Positions 29,606 through 42,599 of a DNA stretch of 64,000 bases are shown here, piece by piece (the first letter of the stretch is position 1; each line of letters begins with the position of its first letter). Below the pieces are notes generated by a model that made no database searches, was not told the origin of the DNA, and saw only the letters and a program-made list of their open reading frames with translations. The stretch spans positions 17,611,739-17,675,738 of the forward strand of contig CP136062.1 in assembly GCA_032622095.1 (NCBI GenBank), read 5' to 3'. Origin of the DNA: Siphonodentalium dalli (Eukaryota > Mollusca > Scaphopoda > Gadilida > Siphonodentaliidae). A program made the position numbers and the translations under genes.

Positions 29606-32600
29606 CGACTGCTCGTGTGCTGAAGTAAGTCTGTACGCAGTACAGTGTGAATAATGACTGACTGCTCGTGTGCTGAAGTAAGTCTGTACTCAGTATGGTG
29701 TGAATAATGACCGACTGCTCGTGTGCTGAAGTAAGTCTGTACTCAGTACAGTGTGAATAATGACTGACTGCTCGTGTGCTGAAGTACGTCTGTACTCAGT
29801 ACAGTGTGAATAATGACAGACTGCTCGTGTGCTGAAGTAAGTCTGTACGCAGTACAGTGTGAATAATGACTGACTGCTCGTGTGCTGAAGTAAGTCTGTA
29901 CTCAGTACAGTGTGAATAATGACTGACTGCTCGTGTGCTGAAGTAAGTCTGTACTCAGTATGGTGTGAATAATGACTGACTGCTCGTGTGCTGAAGTAAG
30001 TCTGTACTCAGTACGGTGTGAATAATGACTGACTGCTCGTGTGCTGAAGTAAGTCTGTACTCAGTACGGTGTGAATAATGACTGACTGCTCGTGTGCTGA
30101 AGTAAGTCTGTACTCAGTATGGTGTGAATAATGACCGACTGCTCGTGTCCTGAAGTAAGTCTGTACTCAGTACAGTGTGAATAATGACCGACTGCTCGTG
30201 TGCTGAAGTCTGTACTCAGTACAGTGTGAATAATGACTGACTGCTCGTGTGCTGAAGTAAGTCTGTACTCAGTACAGTGTGAATAATGACTGACTGCTCG
30301 TGTGCTGAAGTAAGTCTGTACTCAGTATGGTGTGAATAATGACTGACTGCTCGTGTGCTGAAGTAAGTCTGTACTCAGTATGGTGTGAATAATGACCGAC
30401 TGCTCGTGAGCTGAAGTAAGTCTGTACTCAGTATGGTGTGAATAATGACTGACTGCTCGTGTGCTGAAGTAAGTCTGTACTCAGTATGGTGTGAATAATG
30501 ACTGACTGCTCGTGTGCTGAAGTAAGTCTGTACTCAGTACGGTGTGAATAATGACCGACTGCTCGTGTGCTGAAGTAAGTCTGTACGCAGTACGGTGTGA
30601 ATAATGACCGACTGCTCGTGTGCTGAAGTAAGTCTGTACGCAGTACGGTGTGAATAATGACTGACTGCTCATGTGCTGAAGTAGGTCTGAACTCAGTATG
30701 GTGTGAATAATGACCGACTGCTCGTGTGCTGAAGTAAGTCTGTACACAGTACAGTGTGAATAATGACTGACTGCTCGTGTGCTGAAGTAAGTCTGTACTC
30801 AGTATGGTGTGAATAATGACCGACTGCTCGTGTGCTGAAGTAAGTCTGTACGCAGTACAGTGTGAATAATGACTGACTGCTCGTGTGCTGAAGTAAGTCT
30901 GTACTCAGTACAGTGTGAATAATGACCGACTGCTCGTGTGCTGAAGTAAGTCTGTACGCAGTACAGTGTGAATAATGACCGACTGCTCGTGTGCTGAAGT
31001 AAGTCTGTACGCAGTACGGTGTGAATAATGACCGACTGCTCGTGTGCTGAAGTAAGTCTGTACGCAGTACGGTGTGAATAATGACTGACTCCTCATGTGC
31101 TGAAGTAGGTCTGTACTCAGTATGGTGTGAATAATGACCGACTGCTCGTGTGCTGAAGTAAGTCTGTACTCAGTGCAGTGTGAATAATGACCGACTGCTC
31201 GTGTGCTGAAGTAGGTCTGTACGCAGTACAGTGTGAATAATGACCGACTGCTCGTGTGCTGAAGTAGGTCTGTACTCAGTATGGTGTGAATAATGACCGA
31301 CTGCTCGTGTGCTGAAGTAAGTCTGTACGCAGTACGGTGTGAATAATGACTGACTGCTCATGTGCTGAAGTAGGTCTGTACTCAGTATGGTGGGAATAGT
31401 GACTGACTGCTCGTGTGCTGAAGTAGGTCTGTACTCAGTACAGTGTGAATAATGACCGACTGCTCGTGTGCTGAAGTAAGTCTGTACTCAGTATGGTGTG
31501 AATAATGACTGACTGCTCATGTGCTGAAGTAAGTCTGTACTCAGTACAGTGTGAATAATGACTGACTGCTCGTGTGCTGAAGTAAGTCTGTACCCAGTAT
31601 GGTGTGAATAATGACTGACTGCTCGTGTGCTGAAGTAAGTCTGTACGCAGTACAGTGTGAATAATGACCGACTGCTCGTGTGCTGAAGTAGGTCTGTACT
31701 CAGAACAGTGTGAATAATGACCGACTGCTCGTGTGCTGAAGTAAGTCTGTACTCAGTATGGTGTGAATAATGACTGACTGCTCGTGTGCTGAAGTAAGTC
31801 TGTACTCAGTATGGTGTGAATAATGACTGACTGCTCGTGTGCTGAAGTAAGTCTGTACTCAGTATGGTGTGAATAATGACCGACTGCTCGTGTGCTGAAG
31901 TAAGTCTGTACTCAGTATGGTGTGAATAATGACCGACTGCTCGTGTGCTGAAGTAAGTCTGTACTCAGTATGGTGTGAATAATGACCGACTGCTCGTGTG
32001 CTGAAGTAAGTCTGTACTCAGTATGGTGTGAATAATGACTGACTGCTCGTGTGCTGAAGTAAGTCTGTACTCAGTATGGTGTAAATAATGACCGACTGCT
32101 CGTGTGCTGAAGTAAGTCTGTACGCAGTACAGTGTGAATAATGACCGACTGCTCGTGTGCTGAAGTAAGTCTGTACTCAGTACAGTGTGAATAATGACTG
32201 ACTAATCGTGTGCTGAAGTAAGTCTGTACGCAGTACGGTGTGAATAATGACCGACTGCTCGTGTGCTGAAGTAAGTCTGTACTCAGTACAGTGTGAATAA
32301 TGACCGACTGCTCGTGTGCTGAAGTAAGTCTGTACTCAGTACGGTGTGAATAATGACCGACTGCTCGTGTGCTGAAGTAAGTCTGTACTCAGTACGGTGT
32401 GAATAATGACTGACTGCTCGTGTGCTGAAGTAAGTCTGTACGCAGTACAGTGTGAATAATGACCGACTGCTCGTGTGCTGAAGTAAGTCTGTACTCAGTA
32501 CAGTGTGAATAATGACCGACTGCTCGTGTGCTGAAGTAAGTCTGTACTCAGTATGGTGTGAATAATGACTGACTGCTCGTGTGCTGAAGTAAGTCTGTAC

Positions 32601-32999
32601 TCAGTATGGTGTGAATAATGACTGACTGCTCGTGTGCTGAAGTAAGTCTGTACGCAGTATGGTGTGAATAATGACTGACTGCTCGTGTGCTGAAGTAAGT
32701 CTGTACTCAGTATGGTGTGAATAATGACTGACTGCTTGTGTGCTGAAGTAAGTCTGTACTCAGTATGGTGTGAATAATGACCGACTGCTCGTGTGCTGAA
32801 GTAAGTCTGTACTCAGTACAGTGTGAATAATGACCGACTGCTCGTGTGCTGAAGTAAGTCTGTACTCAGTACAGTGTGAATAATGACCGACTGCTCGTGT
32901 GCTGAAGTAAGTCTGTACTCAGTACAGTGTGAATAATGACCGACTGCTCGTGTGCTGAAGTAAGTCTGTACTCAGTACAGTGTGAATAATGACCGACTG

Positions 33000-35900
33000 C
33001 TCGTGTGCTGAAGTAAGTCTGTACTCAGTACAGTGTGAATAATGACCGACTGCTCGTGTGCTGAAGTAGGTCTGTACTCAGTACGGTGTGAATAATGACC
33101 GACTGCTCGTGTGCTGAAGTAGGTCTGTACTCAGTACGGTGTGAATAATGACCGACTGCTCGTGTGCTGAAGTAAGTCTGTACGCAGTACAGTGTGAATA
33201 ATGACTGACTGCTCGTGTGCTTAAGTAAGTCTGTACTCAGTATGGTGTGAATAATGACTGACTGCTCGTGTGCTGAAGTAAGTCTGTACTCAGTATGGTG
33301 TGAATAATGACTGACTGCTTGTGTGCTGAAGTAAGTCTGTACTCAGTATGGTGTGAATAATGACTGACTGCTCGTGTGCTGAAGTAAGTCTGTACCCAGT
33401 ATGGTGTGAATAATGACCGACTGCTCGTGTGCTGAAGTAAGTCTGTACTCAGTACAGTGTGAATAATGACCGACTGCTCGTGTGCTGAAGTAAGTCTGTA
33501 CTCAGTATGGTGTGAATAATGACTGACTGCTCATGTGCTGAAGTAGGTCTGTACTCAGTATGGTGTGAATAATGACTGACTGCTCGTGTGCTGAAGTAAG
33601 TCTGTACTCAGTACGGTGTGAATAATGACCGACTGCTCGTGTGCTGAAGTAGGTCTGTACTCAGTATGGTGTGAATAATGACTGACTGCTCGTGTGCTGA
33701 AGTAAGTCTGTACTCAGTACAGTGTGAATAATGACTGACTGCTTGTGTGCTGAAGTAAGTCTGTACTCAGTATGGTGTGAATCATGACTGACTGCTCGTG
33801 TGCTGAAGTAAGTCTGTACTCAGTACAGTGTGAATAATGACCGACTGCTCGTGTGCTGAAGTAAGTCTGTACTCAGTATGGTGTGAATAATGACCGACTG
33901 CTCATGTGCTGAAGTAAGTCTGTACTCAGTATGGTGTGAATAATGACTGACTGCTCGTGTGCTGAAGTAAGTCTGTACTCAGTATGGTGTGAATAATGAC
34001 CGACTGCTCGTGTGCTGAAGTAGGTCTGTACTCAGTACGGTGTGAATAATGACTGACTGCTCGTGTGCTGAAGTAAGTCTGTACTCAGTATGGTGTGAAT
34101 AATGACTGACTGCTCGTGTGCTGAAGTAAGTCTGTACTCAGTATGGTGTGAATAATGACTGACTGCTTGTGTGCTGAAGTAAGTCTGTACTCAGTATGGT
34201 GTGAATAATGACTGACTGCTCGTGTGCTGAAGTAAGTCTGTACTCAGTATGGTGTGAATAATGACTGACTGCTCGTGTGCTGAAGTAAGTCTGTACTCAG
34301 TATGGTGTGAATAATGACTGACTGCTTGTGTGCTGAAGTAAGTCTGTACTCAGTACGGTGTGAATAATGACTGACTGCTCGTGTGCTGAAGTAAGTCTGT
34401 ACTCAGTATGGTGTGTATAATGACTGACTGCTCGTGTGCTGAAGTAAGTCTGTACTCAGTATGGTGTGAATAATGACCGACTGCTCGTGTGCTGAAGTAG
34501 GTCTGTACTCAGTACGGTGTGAATAATGACTGACTGCTCGTGTGCTGAAGTAAGTCTGTACTCAGTATGGTGTGAATAATGACCGACTGCTCGTGTGCTG
34601 AAGTAAGTCTGTACTCAGTATGGTGTGAATAATGACCGACTGCTCGTGTGCTGAAGTAAGTCTGTACGCAGTACAGTGTGAATAATGACTGACTGCTCGT
34701 GTGCTTAAGTAAGTCTGTACTCAGTATGGTGTGAATAATGACTGACTGCTCGTGTGCTGAAGTAAGTCTGTACTCAGTATGGTGTGAATAATGACTGACT
34801 GCTTGTGTGCTGAAGTAAGTCTGTACTCAGTATGGTGTGAATAATGACTGACTGCTCGTGTGCTGAAGTAAGTCTGTACTCAGTATGGTGTGAATAATGA
34901 CCGACTGCTCGTGTGCTGAAGTAAGTCTGTACTCAGTACAGTGTGAATAATGACCGACTGCTCGTGTGCTGAAGTAAGTCTGTACTCAGTATGGTGTGAA
35001 TAATGACTGACTGCTCATGTGCTGAAGTAGGTCTGTACTCAGTATGGTGTGAATAATGACTGACTGCTCGTGTGCTGAAGTAAGTCTGTACTCAGTACGG
35101 TGTGAATAATGACCGACTGCTCGTGTGCTGAAGTAGGTCTGTACTCAGTATGGTGTGAATAATGACTGACTGCTCGTGTGCTGAAGTAAGTCTGTACTCA
35201 GTACAGTGTGAATAATGACTGACTGCTTGTGTGCTGAAGTAAGTCTGTACTCAGGATGGTGTGAATCATGACTGACTGCTCGTGTGCTGAAGTAAGTCTG
35301 TACTCAGTACAGTGTGAATAATGACCGACTGCTCGTGTGCTGAAGTAAGTCTGTACTCAGTATGGTGTGAATAATGACCGACTGCTCGTGTGCTGAAGTA
35401 AGTCTGTACTCAGTATGGTGTGAATAATGACTGACTGCTCGTGTGCTGAAGTAAGTCTGTACTCAGTATGGTGTGAATAATGACCGACTGCTCGTGTGCT
35501 GAAGTAGGTCTGTACTCAGTACGGTGTGAATAATGACTGACTGCTCGTGTGCTGAAGTAAGTCTGTACTCAGTATGGTGTGAATAATGACTGACTGCTCG
35601 TGTGCTGAAGTAAGTCTGTACTCAGTATGGTGTGAATAATGACTGACTGCTTGTGTGCTGAAGTAAGTCTGTACTCAGTCTGGTGTGAATAATGACTGAC
35701 TGCTCGTGTGCTGAAGTAAGTCTGTACTCAGTATGGTGTGAATAATGACTGACTGCTCGTGTGCTGAAGTAAGTCTGTACTCAGTACAGTGTGAATAATG
35801 ACCGACTGCTCGTGTGCTGAAGTAAGTCTGTACTCAGTATGGTGTGAATAATGACTGACTGCTCATGTGCTGAAGTAGGTCTGTACTCAGTATGGTGTGA

Positions 35901-36200
35901 ATAATGACTGACTGCTCGTGTGCTGAAGTAAGTCTGTACTCAGTACGGTGTGAATAATGACCGACTGCTCGTGTGCTGAAGTAGGTCTGTACTCAGTATG
36001 GTGTGAATAATGACTGACTGCTCGTGTGCTGAAGTAAGTCTGTACTCAGTACAGTGTGAATAATGACTGACTGCTTGTGTGCTGAAGTAAGTCTGTACTC
36101 AGTATGGTGTGAATCATGACTGACTGCTCGTGTGCTGAAGTAAGTCTGTACTCAGTATGGTGTGAATAATGACTGACTGCTTGTGTGCTGAAGTAAGTCT
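33000..36200. repeat. Higher-order repeat, offset 1,484 bp (28 monomers), with a partial third copy
   Basis: GCTTAAGTAAG occurs at 33,220 and 34,704, and the TATGG...GAATCATGAC variant near 33,781 and 35,265, both 1,484 bp apart. A third GAATCATGAC, at 36,111, is 848 bp (16 units) further. CTTGTGTG variants are frequent here. Confidence 0.85.
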
Positions 36201-38299
36201 GTACTCAGTATGGTGTGAATAATGACTGACTGCTCGTGTGCTGAAGTAAGTCTGTACTCAGTATGGTGTGAATAATGACTGACTGCTCGTGTGCTGAAGT
36301 AAGTCTGTACTCAGTATGGTGTGAATAATGACTGACTGCTTGTGTGCTGAAGTAAGTCTGTACTCAGTACGGTGTGAATAATGACTGACTGCTCGTGTGC
36401 TGAAGTAAGTCTGTACTCAGTATGGTGTGAATAATGACTGACTGCTCGTGTGCTGAAGTAAGTCTGTACTCAGTATGGTGTGAATAATGACCGACTGCTC
36501 GTGTGCTGAAGTAGGTCTGTACTCAGTACGGTGTGAATAATGACTGACTGCTCGTGTGCTGAAGTAAGTCTGTACTCAGTATGGTGTGAATAATGACCGA
36601 CTGCTCGTGTGCTGAAGTAGGTCTGTACGCAGTACGGTGTGAATAATGACCGACTGCTCGTGTGCTGAAGTAAGTCTGTACTCAGTATGGTGTGAATAAT
36701 GACCGACTGCTCGTGTGCTGAAGTAAGTCTGTACGCAGTACAGTGTGAATAATGACTGACTGCTCGTGTGCTGAAGTAAGTCTGTACTCAGTATGGTGTG
36801 AATAATGACCGACTGCTCGTGTGCTGAAGTAGGTCTGTACGCAGTACGGTGTGAATAATGACCGACTGCTCGTGTGCTGAAGTAAGTCTGTACTCAGTAT
36901 GGTGTGAATAATGACCGACTGCTCGTGTGCTGAAGTAGGTCTGTACGCAGTACAGTGTGAATAATGACTGACTGCTCGTGTGCTGAAGTAAGTCTGTACT
37001 CAGTATGGTGTGAATAATGACCGACTGCTCGTGTGCTGAAGTAAGTCTGTACTCAGTACAGTGTGAATAATGACTGACTGCTCGTGTGCTGAAGTAGGTC
37101 TGTACGCAGTACAGTGTGAATAATATCTGACTGCTCGTGTGCTGAAGTAAGTCTGTACGCAGTACAGTGTGAATAATGACTGACTGCTCGTGTGCTGAAG
37201 TAAGTCTGTACTCAGTACGGTGTGAATAATGACCGACTGCTCGTGTGCTGAAGTAGGTCTGTACTCAGTATGGTGTGAATAATGACCGACTGCTCGTGTG
37301 CTGAAGTAAGTCTGTACTCAGTATGGTGTGAATAATGACCGACTGCTCGTGTGCTGAAGTAAGTCTGTACTCAGTATGGTGTGAATAATGACTGACTGCT
37401 CGTGTGCTGAAGTAGGTCTGTACTCAGTATGGTGTGAATAATGACCGACTGCTCGTGTGCTGAAGTAAGTCTGTACTCAGCATGGTGTGAATAATGACCG
37501 ACTGCTCGTATGCTGAAGTAAGTCTGTACTCAGTATGGTGTGAATAATGACTGACTGCTCGTGTGCTGAAGTAAGTCTGTACTCAGTATGGTGTGAATAA
37601 TGACTGACTGCTCGTGTGCTGAAGTAAGTCTGTACGCAGTACAGTGTGAATAATGACCGACTGCTCGTGTGCTGAAGTAAGTCTGTACTCAGTACGGTGT
37701 GAATAATGACCGACTGCTCGTGTGCTGAAGTAGGTCTGTACTCAGTATGGTGTGAATAATGACTGACTGCTCGTGTGCTGAAGTAAGTCTGTACGCAGTA
37801 CAGTGTGAATAATGACTGACTGCTCGTGTGCTGAAGTAAGTCTGTACTCAGTACGGTGTGAATAATGACTGACTGCTCGTGTGCTGAAGTAAGTCTGTAC
37901 TCAGTATTGTGTGAATAATGACCGACTGCTCGTGTGCTGAAGTAAGTCTGTACACAGTACAGTGTGAATAATGACTGACTGCTCGTGTGCTGAAGTAAGT
38001 CTGTACTCAGTACGGTGTGAATAATGACCGACTGCTCGTGTGCTGAAGTAAGTCTGTACTCAGTACAGTGTGAATAATGACCGACTGCTCGTGTGCTGAA
38101 GTAAGTCTGTACTCAGTACGGTGTGAATAATGACCGACTGCTCGTGTGCTGAAGTAAGTCTGTACTCAGTACGGTGTGAATAATGACTGACTGCTCGTGT
38201 GCTGAAGTAAGTCTGTACGCAGTATGGTGTGAATAATGACTGACTGCTCGTGTGCTGAAGTAAGTCTGTACTCAGTATGGTGTGAATAATGACCGACTG

Positions 38300-40500
38300 C
38301 TCGTGTGCTGAAGTAAGTCTGTACGCAGTACAGTGTGAATAATGACTGACTGCTCGTGTGCTGAAGTAGGTCTGTACTCAGTACAGTGTGAATAATGACT
38401 GACTGCTCGTGTGCTGAAGTACGTCTGTACTCAGTACAGTGTGAATAATGACTGACTGCTCGTGTGCTGAAGTAAGTCTGTACTCAGTACAGTGTGAATA
38501 ATGACCGACTGCTCGTGTGCTGAAGTAAGTCTGTACTCAGTACAGTGTGAATAATGACCGACTGCTCGTGTGCTGAAGTAAGTCTGTACTCAGTATGGTG
38601 TGAATAATGACTGACTGCTCGTGTGCTGAAGTAAGTCTGTACGCAGTACAGTGTGAATAATGACCGACTGCTCGTGTGCTGAAGTAGGTCTGTACTCAGT
38701 ATGGTGTGAATAATGACCGACTGCTCGTGTGCTGAAGTAAGTCTGTACGCAGTACAGTGTGAATAATGACTGACTGCTCGTGTGCTGAAGTAACTCTGTA
38801 CTCAGTACGGTGTGAATAATGACCGACTGCTCGTGTGCTGAAGTAAGTCTGTACTCAGTATGGTGTGAATAATGACTGACTAATCGTGTGCTGAAGTAAG
38901 TCTGTACGCAGTACAGTGTGAATAATGACCGACTGCTCGTGTGCTGAAGTAAGTCTGTACTCAGTATGGTGTGAATAATGACTGACTGCTCGTGTGCTGA
39001 AGTAAGTCTGTACTCAGTATGGTGTGAATAATGACTGACTGCTCGTGTGCTGAAGTAAGTCTGTACTCAGTATGGTGTGAATAATGACTGACTGCTCGTG
39101 TGCTGAAGTAAGTCTGTACTCAGTACGGTGTGAATAATGACTGACTGCTCGTGTGCTGAAGTAAGTCTGTACTCAGTATGGTGTGAATAATGACTGACTG
39201 CTTGTGTGCTGAAGTAAGTCTGTACTCAGTATGGTGTGAATAATGACTGACTAATCGTGTGCTGAAGTAAGTCTGTACGCAGTACAGTGTGAATAATGAC
39301 CGACTGCTCGTGTGCTGAAGTAAGTCTGTACTCAGTATGGTGTGAATAATGACTGACTGCTCGTGTGCTGAAGTAAGTCTGTACTCAGTACGGTGTGAAT
39401 AATGACCGACTGCTCGTGTGCTGAAGTAAGTCTGTACTCAGTATGGTGTGAATAATGACTGACTGCTTGTGTGCTGAAGTAAGTCTGTACTCAGTATGGT
39501 GTGAATAATGACTGACTGCTCGTGTGCTGAAGTAAGTCTGTACTCAGTACAGTGTGAATAATGACCGACTGCTCGTGTGCTGAAGTAAGTCTGTACTCAG
39601 TACAGTGTGAATAATGACTGACTGCTCGTGTGCTGAAGTAAGTCTGTACTCAGTATGGTGTGAATAATGACTGACTGCTCGTGTGCTGAAGTAAGTCTGT
39701 ACTCAGTACAGTGTGAATAATGACTGACTAATCGTGTGCTGAAGTAAGTCTGTACTCAGTATGGTGTGAATCATGACTGACTGCTCGTGTGCTGAAGTAA
39801 GTCTGTACTCAGTACAGTGTGAATAATGACTGACTAATCGTGTGCTGAAGTAAGTCTGTACTCAGTATGGTGTGAATAATGACTGACTGCTCGTGTGCTG
39901 AAGTAAGTCTGTACTCAGTACGGTGTGAATAATGACTGACTGCTCGTGCGCTGAAGTAAGTCTGTACTCAGTATGGTGTGAATAATGACTGGCTGCTCGT
40001 GTGCTGAAGTAAGTCTGTACTCAGTACAGTGTGAATAATGACCGACTGCTCGTGTGCTGAAGTAGGTCTGTACTCAGTACGGTGTGAATAATGACCGACT
40101 GCTCGTGTGCTGAAGTAGGTCTGTACTCAGTATGGTGTGAATAATGACCGACTGCTCGTGTGCTGAAGTAAGTCTGTACGCAGTACAGTGTGAATAATGA
40201 CTGACTGCTCGTGTGCTGAAGTAAGTCTGTACTCAGTATGGTGTGAATAATGACTGACTGCTCGTGTGCTGAAGTAAGTCTGTACTCAGTATGGTGTGAA
40301 TAATGACTGACTGCTTGTGTGCTGAAGTAAGTCTGTACTCAGTATGGTGTGAATAATGACTGACTAATCGTGTGCTGAAGTAAGTCTGTACGCAGTACGG
40401 TGTGAATAATGACCGACTGCTCGTGTGCTGAAGTAAGTCTGTACTCAGTACGGTGTGAATAATGACCGACTGCTCGTGTGCTGAAGTAAGTCTGTACTCA
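38300..40500. repeat. About 2.1-kb satellite block with copies near 56.6-58.8 and 61.8-64.0 kb
   Basis: Markers GTACGTCTG (38,421; 56,705; 61,952), GTAACTCTG (38,789 and 57,072) and GACTGGCTG (39,987; 58,271; 63,517) keep their order and spacing in all three blocks. The later two blocks share a 1-bp loss (AATGACGACTG at 56,943 and 62,190) that the block at 38.7 kb lacks. Confidence 0.86.
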
Positions 40501-42599
40501 GTACGGTGTGAATAATGACCGACTGCTCGTGTGCTGAAGTATGTCTGTACTCAGTACGGTGTGAATAATGACTGACTGCTCGTGTGCTGAAGTAAGTCTG
40601 TACTCAGTACGGTGTGAATAATGACTGACTGCTCGTGTGCTGAAGTAAGTCTGTATACAGTACAGTGTGAATAATGACCGACTGCTCGTGTGCTGAAGTA
40701 AGTCTGTACTCAGTACGGTGTGAATAATGACTGACTGCTCGTGTGCTGAAGTAAGTCTGTATGCAGTACAGTGTGAATAATGACCGACTGCTCGTGTGCT
40801 GAAGTAAGTCTGTACGCAGTACAGTGTGAATAATGACTGACTGCTCGTGTGCTGAAGTAAGTCTGTACTCAGTATGGTGTGAATAATGACCGACTGCTCG
40901 TGTGCTGAAGTAAGTCTGTACTCAGTACAGTGTGAATAATGACTGACTGCTCATGTGCTGAAGTAAGTCTGTACTCAGTACGGTGTGAATAATGACCGAC
41001 TGCTCGTGTGCTGAAGTAAGTCTGTACTCAGTACGGTGTGAATAATGACTGACTGCTCGTGTGCTGAAGTAAGTCTGTACTCAGTATGGTGTGAATAATG
41101 ACTGACTGCTTGTGTGCTGAAGTAAGTCTGTACTCAGTACAGTGTGAATAATGACCGACTGCTCGTGTGCTGAAGTAAGTCTGTACGCAGTACAGTGTGA
41201 ATAATGACCGACTGCTCGTGTGCTGAAGTAAGTCTGTACTCAGTATGGTGTGAATAATGACTGACTGCTCGTGTGCTGAAGTAAGTCTGTACTCAGTACA
41301 GTGTGAATAATGACCGACTGCTCGTGTGCTGAAGTAAGTCTGTACTCAGTATGGTGTGAATAATGACTGACTGCTCGTGTGCTGAAGTAAGTCTGTACGC
41401 AGTACAGTGTGAATAATGACCGACTGCTCGTGTGCTGAAGTAGGTCTGTACTCAGTACAGTGTGAATAATGACCGACTGCTCGTGTGCTGAAGTAAGTCT
41501 GTACTCAGTACAGTGTGAATAATGACCGACTGCTCGTGTGCTGAAGTAAGTCTGTACTCAGTACGGTGTGAATAATGACTGACTGCTCGTGTGCTGAAGT
41601 AAGTCTGTACTCAGTACAGTGTGAATAATGACCGACTGCTCGTGTGCTGAAGTAGGTCTGTACTCAGTACGGTGTGAATAATGACCGACTGCTCGTGTGC
41701 TGAAGTAAGTCTGTACTCAGTATGGTGTGAATAATGACCGACTGCTCGTGTGCTGAAGTAAGTCTGTACTCAGTATGGTGTGAATAATGACTGACTGCTC
41801 GTGTGCTGAAGTAAGTCTGTACTCAGTATGGTGTGAATAATGACCGACTGCTCGTGTGCTGAAGTAAGTCTGTACTCAGTACAGTGTGAATAATGACTGA
41901 CTGCTCGTGTGCTGAAGTAAGTCTGTACTCAGTATGGTGTGAATAATGACTGACTGCTCGTGTGCTGAAGTAAGTCTGTACTCAGTACAGTGTGAATAAT
42001 GACTGACTGCTCGTGTGCTGAAGTAAGTCTGTACTCAGTATGGTGTGAATAATGACTGACTGCTCGTGTGCTGAAGTACGTCTGTACTCAGTATGGTGTG
42101 AATAATGACTGACTGCTCGTGTGCTGAAGTAAGTCTGTACTCAGTATGGTGTGAATAATGACTGACTGCTCGTGTGCTGAAGTAAGTCTGTACTCAGTAT
42201 GGTGTGAATAATGACTGACTGCTCGTGTGCTGAAGTAAGTCTGTACTCAGTATGGTGTGAATAATGACTGACTAATCGTGTGCTGAAGTAAGTCTGTACT
42301 CAGTACGGTGTGAATAATGACTGACTGCTCGTGTGCTGAAGTAAGTCTGTACTCAGTACGGTGTGAATAATGACTGACTGCTCGTGTGCTGAAGTAAGTC
42401 TGTACTCAGTACGGTGTGAATAATGACTGACTGCTCGTGTGCTGAAGTAAGTCTGTACTCAGTATGGTGTGAATAATGACTGACTGCTTGTGTGCTGAAG
42501 TAAGTCTGTACTCAGTATGGTGTGAATAATGACCGACTGCTCGTGTGCTGAAGTAAGTCTGTACTCAGTACAGTGTGAATAATGACCGACTGCTCGTGT

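Noticed and set aside
30481-30747. Open frames of 60-90 codons on the minus strand inside the satellite (also 30,905-31,096; 31,170-31,361; 48,660-48,872)
   Set aside because: Three 53-bp units make 159 bp, so a frame stays open only where variants remove the unit's TGA. The peptides are the satellite translated, with no conserved start, stop or domain.
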